A stretch of 64,000 bases of DNA from Pelotomaculum_C sp050950345 (lineage in GTDB: Bacteria; Bacillota; Desulfotomaculia; Desulfotomaculales; Pelotomaculaceae): assembly GCA_050950345.1 (NCBI GenBank), contig JBMNHK010000002.1, positions 248,001 to 312,000 on the forward strand, given 5' to 3'. A program made the translations under genes and the position numbers. This document shows positions 27,201-34,904 of this stretch, piece by piece. Position 1 is the first letter of the stretch; each line of letters opens with the position of its first letter. The notes under the pieces are model-generated. The model had not been told where the DNA came from. It searched no databases and saw only the letters and a list, made by a program, of their open reading frames with translations.

Positions 27201-28201
27201 GGATTGAAACTGGTTACTGGCCTTGCGAATGCCACCGCTGGGCAGGTCGCCCTCCGTGCGAGGGCGTGGATTGAAACAGAGTATGGCCATGCCGTAGCTA
27301 ATGCAGGGCCGGGTCGCCCTCCGTGCGAGGGCGTGGATTGAAACCCACATAAACAGTACCATTTTCAAATACTTGCAAGTCGCCCTCCGTGCGAGGGCGT
27401 GGATTGAAACTGAACAGATTCCGGACCATCATAAGCGATAGTAAGTCGCCCTCCGTGCGAGGGCGTGGATTGAAACCTAGCAGAGTGGAGCTGTATGGGC
27501 CAGACGGTAACGTCGCCCTCCGTGCGAGGGCGTGGATTGAAACTTGGTAGTGACGTTGTTAATGGGCAAGTTAGCGATGTCGCCCTCCGTGCGAGGGCGT
27601 GGATTGAAACCGCCATGCAGCTCAGCATACCACTGACCAAATAACGTCGCCCTCCGTGCGAGGGCGTGGATTGAAACGTAGCAAGCACTTTTATAAGCGC
27701 AGCCTTAGCTGTCGCCCTCCGTGCGAGGGCGTGGATTGAAACTAGGCATAGACGCTCCGTATCTATAATCGTCTGTGTCGCCCTCCGTGCGAGGGCGTGG
27801 ATTGAAACGTGATCCCAAAGGCCCTGTTACTCGGGAGCAAGCTGTCGCCCTCCGTGCGAGGGCGTGGATTGAAACTCACCATTGTACTCATAGCCATGTA
27901 CCACAAAAACGTCGCCCTCCGTGCGAGGGCGTGGATTGAAACAGGGAAATCCCTACGCTTACTACCGTTCGCTTGCGTCGCCCTCCGTGCGAGGGCGTGG
28001 ATTGAAACCCCACAACATCCGATCTTGCAGGACGGATAAAATGTCGCCCTCCGTGCGAGGGCGTGGATTGAAACGATCGTGCTCCATAGTAACCGGATCA
28101 GGGATAAAGTCGCCCTCCGTGCGAGGGCGTGGATTGAAACCTTAGAAACAAATTCAGTTTCAGAACAAACTCCCGTCGCCCTCCGTGCGAGGGCGTGGAT
28201 T
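24255..28201 (+). CRISPR. type I-C CRISPR array, 60 repeats and 59 spacers
   Basis: A 32-base repeat begins GTCGCCCTCCGTGCG and ends GTGGATTGAAAC, the type I-C form with an internal hairpin GCCCTC/GAGGGC and the 3' tag ATTGAAAC. Repeat starts run from 24255 to 28175 with a period of 65-68 bases; spacers are 33-36 bases and no two look the same. The leader lies upstream, so 24255 is the newest end. Repeat 20 (25515) has one extra G and repeat 22 (25649) two extra G residues. Repeat 60 matches for only 27 bases and then diverges, as expected for the oldest end. Spacers were not matched to any source. Confidence 0.99.
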
Positions 28202-28281
28202 CTTTAAAGGGCGATCCATGAACCACCCGGTATTTTCTACCGTCAAACATTAAAACAACAAAACCAGGAAAGGTGAGAAAA

Positions 28282-28944
28282 ATGAAAAGAGCTTTATGTG
28301 GTGCTTTGTTAGCAGCAGCCCTCCTGATTGCCCCAGGCGCAGGTTTTGCCCAGGCTCCTTTTGACGACATTCAGTCAAGCCAGGCTCTGGCTGATATTGA
28401 AGCTGTCTACCAAAAAGGTATCATGCTTGGGACCGGAGATAACAAATTCAGCCCGGATGCTATTGTCGACCGGGCACAACTGGCAGTATGCCTGGTGAGA
28501 ACCTTTGATTTGAATTATGATGATTTACAATTACCTGTACTTTCCGACCTATATGATGATGTTGAGGATATCACCTGGTACAGTGCTGCAGCAATGATTA
28601 CAGGTTATAATAACATCTTTGACACCGGCGGTAGGGAGTTCAAACCTCAGGAAGCCGTTACCAGGATGGAAGTAGCCAGTGCCATTGTTAACTCTTTTGC
28701 TGCCAAAAAGATATCCGTTGTTACCACATTGATCTGGCCGGATTATGTTGATATAACAAATCTAACCCAAAAGCAACAATCTGATATCAGTTTTATCTTT
28801 AATACCGGTATCATGAAGTACGAAGGAAACGAGTTCAAGCCAAACGAAACAATAACCCGTGCGGAGTTGGCAACCATCCTGAACCGGACTTTGCAAATCC
28901 TGGCTCTGCAATCCAGTGACCATGGGATAATGGAAAGTCAGTGA
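28282..28944 (+). CDS. SLH-domain protein
   Basis: A 220-residue exported protein made almost entirely of three S-layer homology domains. The signal peptide is MKRALCGALLAAALLIAPG and ends near AFAQ-like GFAQ. SLH units begin near residues 28, 92 and 150, with signs such as NKFSPDAIVDRAQLAVCLV and NEFKPNETITRAELATIL. It would bind wall polysaccharide, acting as an S-layer or wall scaffold. The ATG at 28282 follows AAAGGTGAG; a GTG at 28273 lies within that site. Its start is only about 80 bases past the truncated last CRISPR repeat. Confidence 0.88.
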   Translation: MKRALCGALLAAALLIAPGAGFAQAPFDDIQSSQALADIEAVYQKGIMLGTGDNKFSPDAIVDRAQLAVCLVRTFDLNYDDLQLPVLSDLYDDVEDITWYSAAAMITGYNNIFDTGGREFKPQEAVTRMEVASAIVNSFAAKKISVVTTLIWPDYVDITNLTQKQQSDISFIFNTGIMKYEGNEFKPNETITRAELATILNRTLQILALQSSDHGIMESQ

Positions 28945-29297
28945 GGGGAGAAGAATCGCCGGAGTTTGTTACAACAGAGGCAATTGCAGCGACACTGTAG
29001 TTTTGGGAGAGAGGCCATCGTCCAAGGAATATGTGCAGGATTTTTTGCAAACAATTTGCCGGCAAATACGAATCAAGGTGAAGCTTGCAGTAACCAGGGG
29101 CTAATTAACCCAGGACTCCTTTAGCCACAGTTGTTGAGGGAGTCTTTTTTATTAGTTAATTTGTGGGGGATGTAGATTGGATATCCCTGGCGGAATTGCT
29201 GGATCAAATTGTCCTCCCCTTGTTGATTTATCCCAATTCTAGCAGTACAATCAAACCAATTGGCAGATATAAATAGAAAATCCGGACGGGTAAAAAT
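28945..29297 (+). other. intergenic region between SLH gene and azlC
   Basis: No gene is supported in these 353 bases. The one clear element is a terminator at 29113-29150. Bases 28945-29110 look unique and hold no recognisable riboswitch. I see no strong promoter for azlC. Confidence 0.5.
29113..29150 (+). terminator. terminator after the SLH gene
   Basis: GACTCC at 29114-29119 pairs with GGAGTC at 29139-29144 across a 19-base loop and is followed by six T residues. Confidence 0.75.
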
Positions 29298-29990
29298 ATG
29301 CAAAGGCAAGAACTAAAACAAGGAATACGTGACTCTATCCCGATCATCTTGGGTTATTTGCCCCTGGGCTTTGCTTTTGGCGTTTTGGCAAATGATGTAG
29401 GCATGTCGATTATTCAGGCTACTATGATGTCCGTATTGTGTTTTACCGGCGCCGGGCAATATATTGCTGTTGGTGTCATGGGTGCAGGAGGGGCGATTTT
29501 TACCATCATTGTGGCCAATATATTAGTGAATTTAAGGTATTCATTGTTTTCTTCTTCACTGGTGCCTTACCTGAAAGGGCGGGTTCCCACTGCTATCAGC
29601 AGCCTGCTTTCCTATGGCCTGACTGATGAAACTTATGCCGTAGCTATGAACCGCTACCAGGAGCATGCGCCCACAGCCTCCTACATTGCCGGTCTTAATA
29701 TCAGCTCTCATATAGGCTGGATCACCAGCACGCTTTTAGGAGCGGTCATGGGTAGTTTTATTGGCGACACGGACCGCCTGGGGCTAAATTTTACTCTGCC
29801 GGCTATGTATATATGTTTGCTTGTCTTTATGATCAGACGCAGGTCGGATATTTTTGTCGCTATATCCGCAGCGCTAATTTGTTTGCTGATCGGCTACTTT
29901 GTGCCGGTTACCCTGGAGAACCTGTTCAATATCATTATTGCTACGGTTATTGCGGCCAGTTTGGGGGTGTTCATCGGTGAGCGAGACTAG
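29298..29990 (+). CDS. azlC: AzlC-family branched-chain amino acid exporter subunit
   Basis: A 230-residue integral membrane protein of the AzlC family, the large subunit of a two-part exporter for branched-chain amino acids and analogues. Family features are the opening GIRDSIPIILGYLPLGFAFG, GAGQYIAVG, LVNLRYSLFSSSL and TDETYAVA. About six hydrophobic segments are seen. The upstream ribosome site is weak. It overlaps azlD by 14 bases, the usual arrangement. Confidence 0.93.
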   Translation: MQRQELKQGIRDSIPIILGYLPLGFAFGVLANDVGMSIIQATMMSVLCFTGAGQYIAVGVMGAGGAIFTIIVANILVNLRYSLFSSSLVPYLKGRVPTAISSLLSYGLTDETYAVAMNRYQEHAPTASYIAGLNISSHIGWITSTLLGAVMGSFIGDTDRLGLNFTLPAMYICLLVFMIRRRSDIFVAISAALICLLIGYFVPVTLENLFNIIIATVIAASLGVFIGERD

Positions 29991-30300
29991 TATCTGGCTG
30001 ATGATTTTTGGTGTTTCTTTGGTGTCTTTATTGCCGCGTATCCTCCCGGTGGCGTTGTTATCCCGCTTTGATTTTCCAGAAACCCTCAAAAAGTGGTTAT
30101 CCTATGTTGCGCCGGCAGTGCTGGGTGGGCTAACGGCCATAAGCGTGCTGGCGCCGGAAGGCAGCATAGACATCAGTATCAGTAACAGATATATCTGGGT
30201 TTTTATCCCTACCCTGCTGGTGGCTATCAAAACCAGAAGTCTGTTTTTTAGTTTATTGGTTGGCATAGTAACAATGGCCCTTCTGAATAACTTTGTTTGA
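29977..30300 (+). CDS. azlD: AzlD-family amino acid exporter subunit
   Basis: The small partner of AzlC: 107 residues with about four membrane segments. The GTG at 29977 behind TTGGGGGTG gives VSETSIWLMIFGVSLVSLLPRILP, matching the conserved AzlD start with its PR motif. LSYVAPAVLGGLTAISVLAP and PTLLVAIKTRSLFFSLLVGI are also typical. Translation is coupled to azlC by overlap. Confidence 0.92.
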   Translation: MSETSIWLMIFGVSLVSLLPRILPVALLSRFDFPETLKKWLSYVAPAVLGGLTAISVLAPEGSIDISISNRYIWVFIPTLLVAIKTRSLFFSLLVGIVTMALLNNFV

Positions 30301-30358
30301 GACCGGGATAATAGAGCAAGGCCCCTGCACTTTTGAGTGAAGGGGTCTGCTTTGCTGA

Positions 30359-30604
30359 TTACATCCTTTTGATGCCGTCCATATCGATTTTGCCGGAATC
30401 CCTGCTTACATAAGATTTACAACAGGTGGCCATACAAGATCCGGCTGAAGAAGGTGTTAACTCTTTGGCCATGGTGGCATCGATCTGATCCGGTTGGCTC
30501 TTGCCAAAATGGTCTGTTGTAACCAGGATCTCATTGGCAGAGCAGTTGTTGCCCTGGTTCCAGTAATGGCAATCGTTAACGATGCAGTGAATGTGCTGGT
30601 TAAT
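30359..30604 (-). CDS. DUF1540 cysteine-rich small protein with apparent ATT start
   Basis: An 81-residue protein of the DUF1540 type. It opens NQHIHCIVNDCHYWNQGNNC with Cys at 7, 12 and 21 then SANEILV, the family signature; a second cluster CMATCC is at residues 57-62. An in-frame TGA lies seven codons before the first Cys, and no ATG, GTG or TTG exists between it and the signature, so translation most likely begins at ATT (30602-30604). AGGGGTGAG lies five bases ahead of this codon at the normal distance. The protein probably binds a metal through its cysteines; function is unknown. It is tail-to-tail with azlD. Confidence 0.8.
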   Translation of the reverse strand: MNQHIHCIVNDCHYWNQGNNCSANEILVTTDHFGKSQPDQIDATMAKELTPSSAGSCMATCCKSYVSRDSGKIDMDGIKRM

Positions 30605-30712
30605 CTGTGCTCACCCCTTCACTAGGTTTTTATTATCACGCGTCCTTATAGTTCCCGCAAGGATAGCGCCTCATGCATACGGCCATAATAAAAATAAAGG
30701 GGTTGAAGGAGC

Positions 30713-30889
30713 ATGGGAAAGACGCCTCGTGAAGTGGAAGAAGAAAAGCTTGCCCGCAGGCGTAAAGTTAGAAAAAAGTATTACTGGGACGGTCTGGAGC
30801 TCAGACCAAAATCGTCAACAAAGCCCTGCCGCGGCAATTTAATTGTATCCTTATGGCGCAAACTGCCCTGGGTGATGCGGGAGCAATAA
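30713..30889 (+). CDS. small basic hypothetical protein (58 residues)
   Basis: An open frame with a good ribosome site (GAAGGAG at 30704-30710) and ATG at 30713. The product is highly charged at the start (EVEEEKLARRRKVRKKYY) and has a more hydrophobic, aromatic end (LIVSLWRKLPWVMREQ). No family is recognised. The amphipathic, Arg-Lys-rich character could suit membrane or nucleic acid binding, but this is only a guess. It could be fortuitous. Confidence 0.5.
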   Translation: MGKTPREVEEEKLARRRKVRKKYYWDGLELRPKSSTKPCRGNLIVSLWRKLPWVMREQ

Positions 30890-30933
30890 ACAATACCGGT
30901 GCAGCATTGGGTGCAAGCAAGCCTTACCATCAC

Positions 30934-30961
30934 TTGCTTTTTAAGCCTTCGTTGGTATAAT
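30934..30961 (+). promoter_or_regulatory. sigma-A promoter before the zinc-ribbon/RNase H genes
   Basis: TTGCTT at 30934-30939, 16-base spacer, perfect TATAAT at 30956-30961. It lies about 120 bases before the zinc-ribbon gene. Confidence 0.65.
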
Positions 30962-31084
30962 ATTAAGTAAATTAAAGTATCTTGCTAGGGCTTTTCGAAG
31001 TTTTGCACTTCTCTCGTTTCAGGTTCGAGGGTTAGAGTTTTGTATATGTGCGACCGGGCAAGAAACAGGAGAGGGGTGTTTGGT

Positions 31085-31384
31085 ATGGAAGATAAAGTGC
31101 TGCACTGTAAGGAATGCGATAAAGATTTTGTCTTCTCTGTTGCTGAGCAGGAAGCTTTTCATGAAAAGGGTCTTTTTCATGACCCGTCGCGTTGTCTTGC
31201 ATGCCGCCAGGCGAGAAAAGCTAGAAGAAATGCTGCCGGTAAGACCAATAGAGTCGATCGTGAGACCTATGAGGCTGTCTGCGCCGAATGCGGTTGTACA
31301 ACCCAGGTGCCTTTTAAGCCTAGAGAAGACCGGCCTGTTTACTGCCGGCAATGCTATATTCAAAAGAAACAGCAGGGTAACTGA
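31085..31384 (+). CDS. zinc-ribbon domain protein
   Basis: A 99-residue protein with two zinc-binding modules. The first is HCKECDKDFVFSVAEQEAFH with CLAC after it, the probable zinc-ribbon (zf-trcl) type. The second, near the C-terminus, is CAECGCTTQVPFKP followed by CRQC. The ATG at 31085 behind GAGAGGGG was chosen over in-frame starts upstream. Such proteins are widespread in Clostridia and poorly understood; nucleic acid binding is likely. Its stop overlaps the start of the RNase H gene (TGATG), so the two are coupled. Confidence 0.8.
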   Translation: MEDKVLHCKECDKDFVFSVAEQEAFHEKGLFHDPSRCLACRQARKARRNAAGKTNRVDRETYEAVCAECGCTTQVPFKPREDRPVYCRQCYIQKKQQGN

Positions 31385-31830
31385 TGCTAAAGGTTTTTGT
31401 CAACATTGACGGCGGCAGTCGCGGCAATCCCGGACCGGCTGCAGCCGGTATGGTTATTACCGGGGAGGATGGCAGCCTGATTGCCACCAAAAGCAAGTTT
31501 TTGGGGACAAATGTCACCAACAACTTTGCTGAATGGAGTGCTCTGGAAGGGGCGGTTACGGCGCTTTCACATATGGCGGCCAAACAGGGCGGTGTGGTTG
31601 CGGAAGTAAGGGCTGACAGCCAGTTGGTAGTGCGCCAATTCAACGGGCAATACCGGATCAAAGATCCGTCCTTGCGGGAAATTGCCGAACGTGTATGGAG
31701 GAAGCTGGAGGAGACCCCCGGTTTAAAAATACAGGTTAAGCATGTGCCAAGGGCAGAAAACGCGTCAGCAGATGCTGCAGTTAACAAGGAGCTGGACAAA
31801 TATCTGGCATTGCAGAAGAATAAAGGTTGA
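31384..31830 (+). CDS. RNase HI-like protein
   Basis: A 148-residue ribonuclease H fold protein, expected to cut RNA in RNA-DNA hybrids. Catalytic acids are seen: Asp 9 in VNIDGGSRGNPGPAA, Glu near 49 in FAEWSALEGAV, and Asp in RADSQLVVRQ. The late Asp/His motif is in HVPRAENASADAAVNKELD. The type is the short RNase HI-like family (as in YpdQ/YpeP), not classical RnhA. The ATG overlaps the stop of the zinc-ribbon gene. Confidence 0.9.
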   Translation: MLKVFVNIDGGSRGNPGPAAAGMVITGEDGSLIATKSKFLGTNVTNNFAEWSALEGAVTALSHMAAKQGGVVAEVRADSQLVVRQFNGQYRIKDPSLREIAERVWRKLEETPGLKIQVKHVPRAENASADAAVNKELDKYLALQKNKG

Positions 31831-31903
31831 TATTTGTTTTGCTGATAAAGGAATTAAAAGGGCTGCATTGAATAGTTTTTAAAAAAACTGAAGGAGGCCG
31901 GTT

Positions 31904-32293
31904 ATGGATATCTTCAAAAAGGTCAGTGAAAGCGCCAAATCAATTGGAGAAAGCGCCAAATCCATCAGCAAAAATACTATCGAAACAACCAAGATGAGAA
32001 TGGAAATTTCCAAACTGGAAAAGGAAATGGAAAACAATATCAATGCACTAGGGAACCTGGTTTATCTGCAATACAAGGGCGATCCGGACCTGGGCGATGA
32101 AATAGACCGCCTCCTGTTAAGTACCAAATCTTTGGAGGCAGATATTACCGCATTAAAACAACAGCTTGCTCCTGTTTGTGTCAAATGCAACGCAGAACTT
32201 CCCCCCAACGCCAAATTCTGCAGCAACTGCGGAGCGCCGGTATCCAAAACCCCTGAACCACCTGAAGTAGACGAGACTCCTTCTGAAGAATAA
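31904..32293 (+). CDS. coiled-coil protein with C-terminal zinc ribbon
   Basis: A 129-residue protein. Residues 1-85 form a long helix with coiled-coil pattern and repeats SAKSIGESAKSIS; then a double CxxC zinc ribbon CVKCNAELPPNAKFCSNCG, and an acidic proline-rich tail. It starts behind AAGGAGG. No enzyme function is visible; a scaffold or membrane-stress adaptor role is possible but unproven. A terminator follows directly. Confidence 0.78.
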   Translation: MDIFKKVSESAKSIGESAKSISKNTIETTKMRMEISKLEKEMENNINALGNLVYLQYKGDPDLGDEIDRLLLSTKSLEADITALKQQLAPVCVKCNAELPPNAKFCSNCGAPVSKTPEPPEVDETPSEE

Positions 32294-32316
32294 AAACCCC
32301 GCAAGGGGTTTTTGTT
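32294..32316 (+). terminator. rho-independent terminator
   Basis: AAACCCC at 32294-32300, loop GCAA, then GGGGTTTTTGTTT. The stem begins right after the stop of the coiled-coil gene. Confidence 0.88.
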
Positions 32317-32408
32317 TAATGGGTTACCCGCAATAAGAGGCAGGAGTTTTGATGAAGCAGGAGAATAAATGTTTATATAGAATTAGGGCCGGCAAGTGAG
32401 GGTATCAT

Positions 32409-32984
32409 ATGAGGGTCGGTGTAGATATTGACGGTGTCCTGGCGGACAGCCTGTCTTTATGGCTTAAAGAACTGAATAGCTATTTTAATAAGAGTATCGA
32501 GATGCCGCAAACAAGTCTGCAAGATATTTGCGTTGCTTACGGAATCAGGGAGGAAGATTTGCTGGCCTTTATGCGGGAACGGGGTAGTTTCTTCGTTACC
32601 GAGCCAAAGCCTTTACCGGGAGCAGCACATTACCTTAACGAAATTAAAAAAAATCACGATATCTTTATTGTTTCAGCCAGAGACGAAGCTTTTGGCAAGG
32701 AAACAAGGGAATGGTTGAGCAAGCACAACCTGCCTTATGATGAGATCCTGTTGCTGGGTGACCATGATAAGACAGGGGCATGCCTGGATAACGGCTTGAA
32801 CGTGATGATCGACGACATGCTTAGAATCAGCGTGGAAGTGAGTTCTGCTGGTGTGCCGGTGCTTCTTATGGACGCGCCTTACAATCAAGGCGATCTGCCC
32901 GATCTGGTTTATCGTGCCCGCTCCTGGCGTGAAATATACAAGATCATTTCTCAAGGGACCAAGTGTTTTAACAAGAAAACTTAA
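32409..32984 (+). CDS. 5'(3')-deoxyribonucleotidase-like HAD phosphatase
   Basis: A 191-residue haloacid dehalogenase-fold protein of the NT5C group, which removes phosphate from (deoxy)nucleoside monophosphates. Motif I is VGVDIDGVLADS (nucleophile Asp and acid Asp), motif II is IFIVSARD, and the late motif with acidic residues is NVMIDDMLR. The cap region is short. It starts at ATG 32409 behind GTGAGGG. It stands alone between two terminators. Confidence 0.82.
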   Translation: MRVGVDIDGVLADSLSLWLKELNSYFNKSIEMPQTSLQDICVAYGIREEDLLAFMRERGSFFVTEPKPLPGAAHYLNEIKKNHDIFIVSARDEAFGKETREWLSKHNLPYDEILLLGDHDKTGACLDNGLNVMIDDMLRISVEVSSAGVPVLLMDAPYNQGDLPDLVYRARSWREIYKIISQGTKCFNKKT

Positions 32985-32987
32985 ACT

Positions 32988-33013
32988 CCGGCTGCCTATC
33001 GCCGCCGGTTTTT
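32988..33013 (+). terminator. terminator after the nucleotidase gene
   Basis: CCGGC at 32988-32992 pairs with GCCGG at 33004-33008, followed by five T residues. Confidence 0.75.
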
Positions 33014-33255
33014 CTATTTCTATTTAAGATTTTTGTAATTTTTTTGTAAGACCCAATTAATGTTCTTGTTATAGTTTTAACTAAAGCATGTTGTTCTCGG
33101 CGTAAGCGATGATGACTTGCCTGAAAGGACTCCGGGTCCAGGAAGAAAATGGTTTTGCCTTTGGTTTACAATCCTGATGAGGGCGAATTGGCAGCACTGT
33201 GAAACTGGTAAAAAACTTGGCGCATTTCTTTGATTAATAAGGAGGAATGTTAAGC

Positions 33256-33948
33256 ATGAATGAAAAAGCGCTCTTTAAACTAACTTATGGTGTACATGTG
33301 ATTACGTCAATTAAAGGTGATCAGCTGAACGGGCAAATTGCCAATACAGCCATTCAGGTTACCAGTTCTCCCGTTAAAATAGCCGTCAGCATCAATAAGG
33401 AAAACCTGACCCATGAGTTTATCAAGGCCAGCAAGTTATATGCCGTTTCAGTCGTGGCTCAGGACGCGCCGCTCTCCCTGATTGGTCAGTTTGGCTTTAA
33501 ATCAGGCCGTGATGCTGACAAGTTTGAAGGGATCGAATATAAGTTGACCTCCAACGGAGTCCCCTATGTTACCGAGCATACCCTCTCCTACATTGAGATC
33601 AAAGTATCGCAAGAAGTGGATGCCGGTACCCATACCATCTTTATTGGCGAAGTGGTGGATGGCGATGTCCTGCAGGAAGGCACACCGATGACCTATGCCT
33701 ATTACCATGAAGTCAAAAAAGGAGCTGTGCCTAAAACAGCACCGACTTATAATCCGCTAAAGGATGAGGCTGCTGTAAGCAGCGATTCTGCGGGAAAATA
33801 TGTCTGCAAAATATGCGGCTACGTCTATGACCCGGCGGTCGGCGATCCCGATGGAGGTGTCGCTCCCGGCACAGCATTTGAAGACATTCCTGATGACTGG
33901 GTCTGCCCGGTCTGCGGCGCCGCTAAATCTGAATTCGAAAAATTATAA
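33256..33948 (+). CDS. flavin reductase-rubredoxin fusion (high molecular weight rubredoxin)
   Basis: A 230-residue electron carrier. Residues 1 to about 155 are a flavin-reductase-like FMN-binding domain (ALFKLTYGVHVITS, QVTSSPVKIAVSINKEN). A linker leads to a rubredoxin at about 178-230 with its iron site formed by CKICGYVYDP and CPVCGAAKSEFEKL. This is the domain order of the high molecular weight rubredoxin of acetogens, which passes electrons from NAD(P)H-linked proteins to diiron flavoproteins that remove oxygen or nitric oxide. The ATG at 33256 is ten bases after GGAGG; ATG 33247 is too close. No diiron partner gene is adjacent. Confidence 0.92.
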   Translation: MNEKALFKLTYGVHVITSIKGDQLNGQIANTAIQVTSSPVKIAVSINKENLTHEFIKASKLYAVSVVAQDAPLSLIGQFGFKSGRDADKFEGIEYKLTSNGVPYVTEHTLSYIEIKVSQEVDAGTHTIFIGEVVDGDVLQEGTPMTYAYYHEVKKGAVPKTAPTYNPLKDEAAVSSDSAGKYVCKICGYVYDPAVGDPDGGVAPGTAFEDIPDDWVCPVCGAAKSEFEKL

Positions 33949-34009
33949 AAAATTTTGTATGTAAAGCCATGTTCGTAGCTTGAAAGGCTGAGGGGGGAAG
34001 GTAATTAAT

Positions 34010-34900
34010 ATGATAGGTCAGGATGAACAGATGAAGCAGCTGAAGCAGGAAATAATCGCATATGCTAAAAGCCGTGATGCCGATATTATCGGTTTTGCGG
34101 GAGTGGACAGATGGCCTGAATTTAATGAGGTACCGCCAGATTTCTGGCCCACGGCCCTTATGGAGCAAGCCAAAACGGTTATCGTCATAGGGATGCAGAT
34201 GCCGCTGCCTATTGTGGATACCACCCCTTCCAACATCCATCTGGAAACCTATGAAACTTCCAACCGGGAATTGGACGGAATCGCCTATAATTTAACCCGT
34301 TTTCTGAACAGAAAAGGCTATGCTTCCATGTCGTTTCCCAGAGACGGATACAGGTCTTTAAAGAAACTTTTAGAAAATCCCTATGTCCCCTTTTCTCACA
34401 CCTTTGCCGCCAAATATGCCGGCCTGGGCACAGTATCACGCAGTCATAACGTGCTGACACCTGAGTTTGGCTCCAGGGTGCGGTTTGTTTCGGTGTTTAC
34501 CGCTGCGGAGCTGGAGCCGGATCCCTTGTATCCGAAGGACCTGTGCATCAATTGTGGTCTTTGTGCCAAGTGCTGTCCGAGTAAAGCTCTGAAAAATGTT
34601 TCTACCAAAAGCGACTATTATTATGATCTTGATGTAGCTGCTTGTGTGGAAATGCATCAGATCCTTACCGCAAAAAGAGCGTATCCCTGCGGTGTGTGTA
34701 CCAAAGTCTGTCCGGTGGGCAATGACCGGGTGCTGTACCAGGAGAAGAATATGACCAGGAAGTACCTGCAAGAGAGGGAAATCCTGGATGCCGACATTGA
34801 AAACCCGGAATATAAGACCTGGAACCATTTCCGCAAACTGGGCAGTTGGGTTATTGAGGAGGACGGTAAAATATTTGAGCCCAGGAAGGGAGGAAAATGA
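34010..34900 (+). CDS. epoxyqueuosine reductase-like 4Fe-4S protein
   Basis: A 296-residue protein of the QueG/reductive-dehalogenase-related family. Two ferredoxin-type clusters are formed by CINCGLCAKCCP and CGVCTKVCPVG. The earlier region AAKYAGLGTVSRSHNVLTPEFGSRVRF matches the cobalamin-binding QueG core. It is shorter than QueG (about 380 residues), lacking the C-terminal HEAT part, so it may not be the tRNA-modifying enzyme but one of the related paralogues common in anaerobes. The start follows GGGGGAAGG. It lies 60 bases after the rubredoxin fusion and five bases before the cupin gene. Confidence 0.82.
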   Translation: MIGQDEQMKQLKQEIIAYAKSRDADIIGFAGVDRWPEFNEVPPDFWPTALMEQAKTVIVIGMQMPLPIVDTTPSNIHLETYETSNRELDGIAYNLTRFLNRKGYASMSFPRDGYRSLKKLLENPYVPFSHTFAAKYAGLGTVSRSHNVLTPEFGSRVRFVSVFTAAELEPDPLYPKDLCINCGLCAKCCPSKALKNVSTKSDYYYDLDVAACVEMHQILTAKRAYPCGVCTKVCPVGNDRVLYQEKNMTRKYLQEREILDADIENPEYKTWNHFRKLGSWVIEEDGKIFEPRKGGK

Positions 34901-34904
34901 CGCT

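Noticed and set aside
24560..28145. Many long open frames on both strands with repeated segments such as VSIHALARRAT, FNPRPRTEGD and RGRGLK
   Set aside because: They are translations of the CRISPR repeat in different frames, with spacers between; not proteins.
24255..28201. Self-targeting spacers against this window
   Set aside because: No spacer was recognised elsewhere in the window by eye; this is not an exhaustive search.
30591..30842. 83-residue + strand frame
   Set aside because: It lacks a ribosome site and overlaps the 5' end of the DUF1540 gene and a better frame starting at 30713.
33112..33185. Short frames in the gap before the rubredoxin fusion
   Set aside because: Products of about 17-22 residues without a good ribosome site or similarity.
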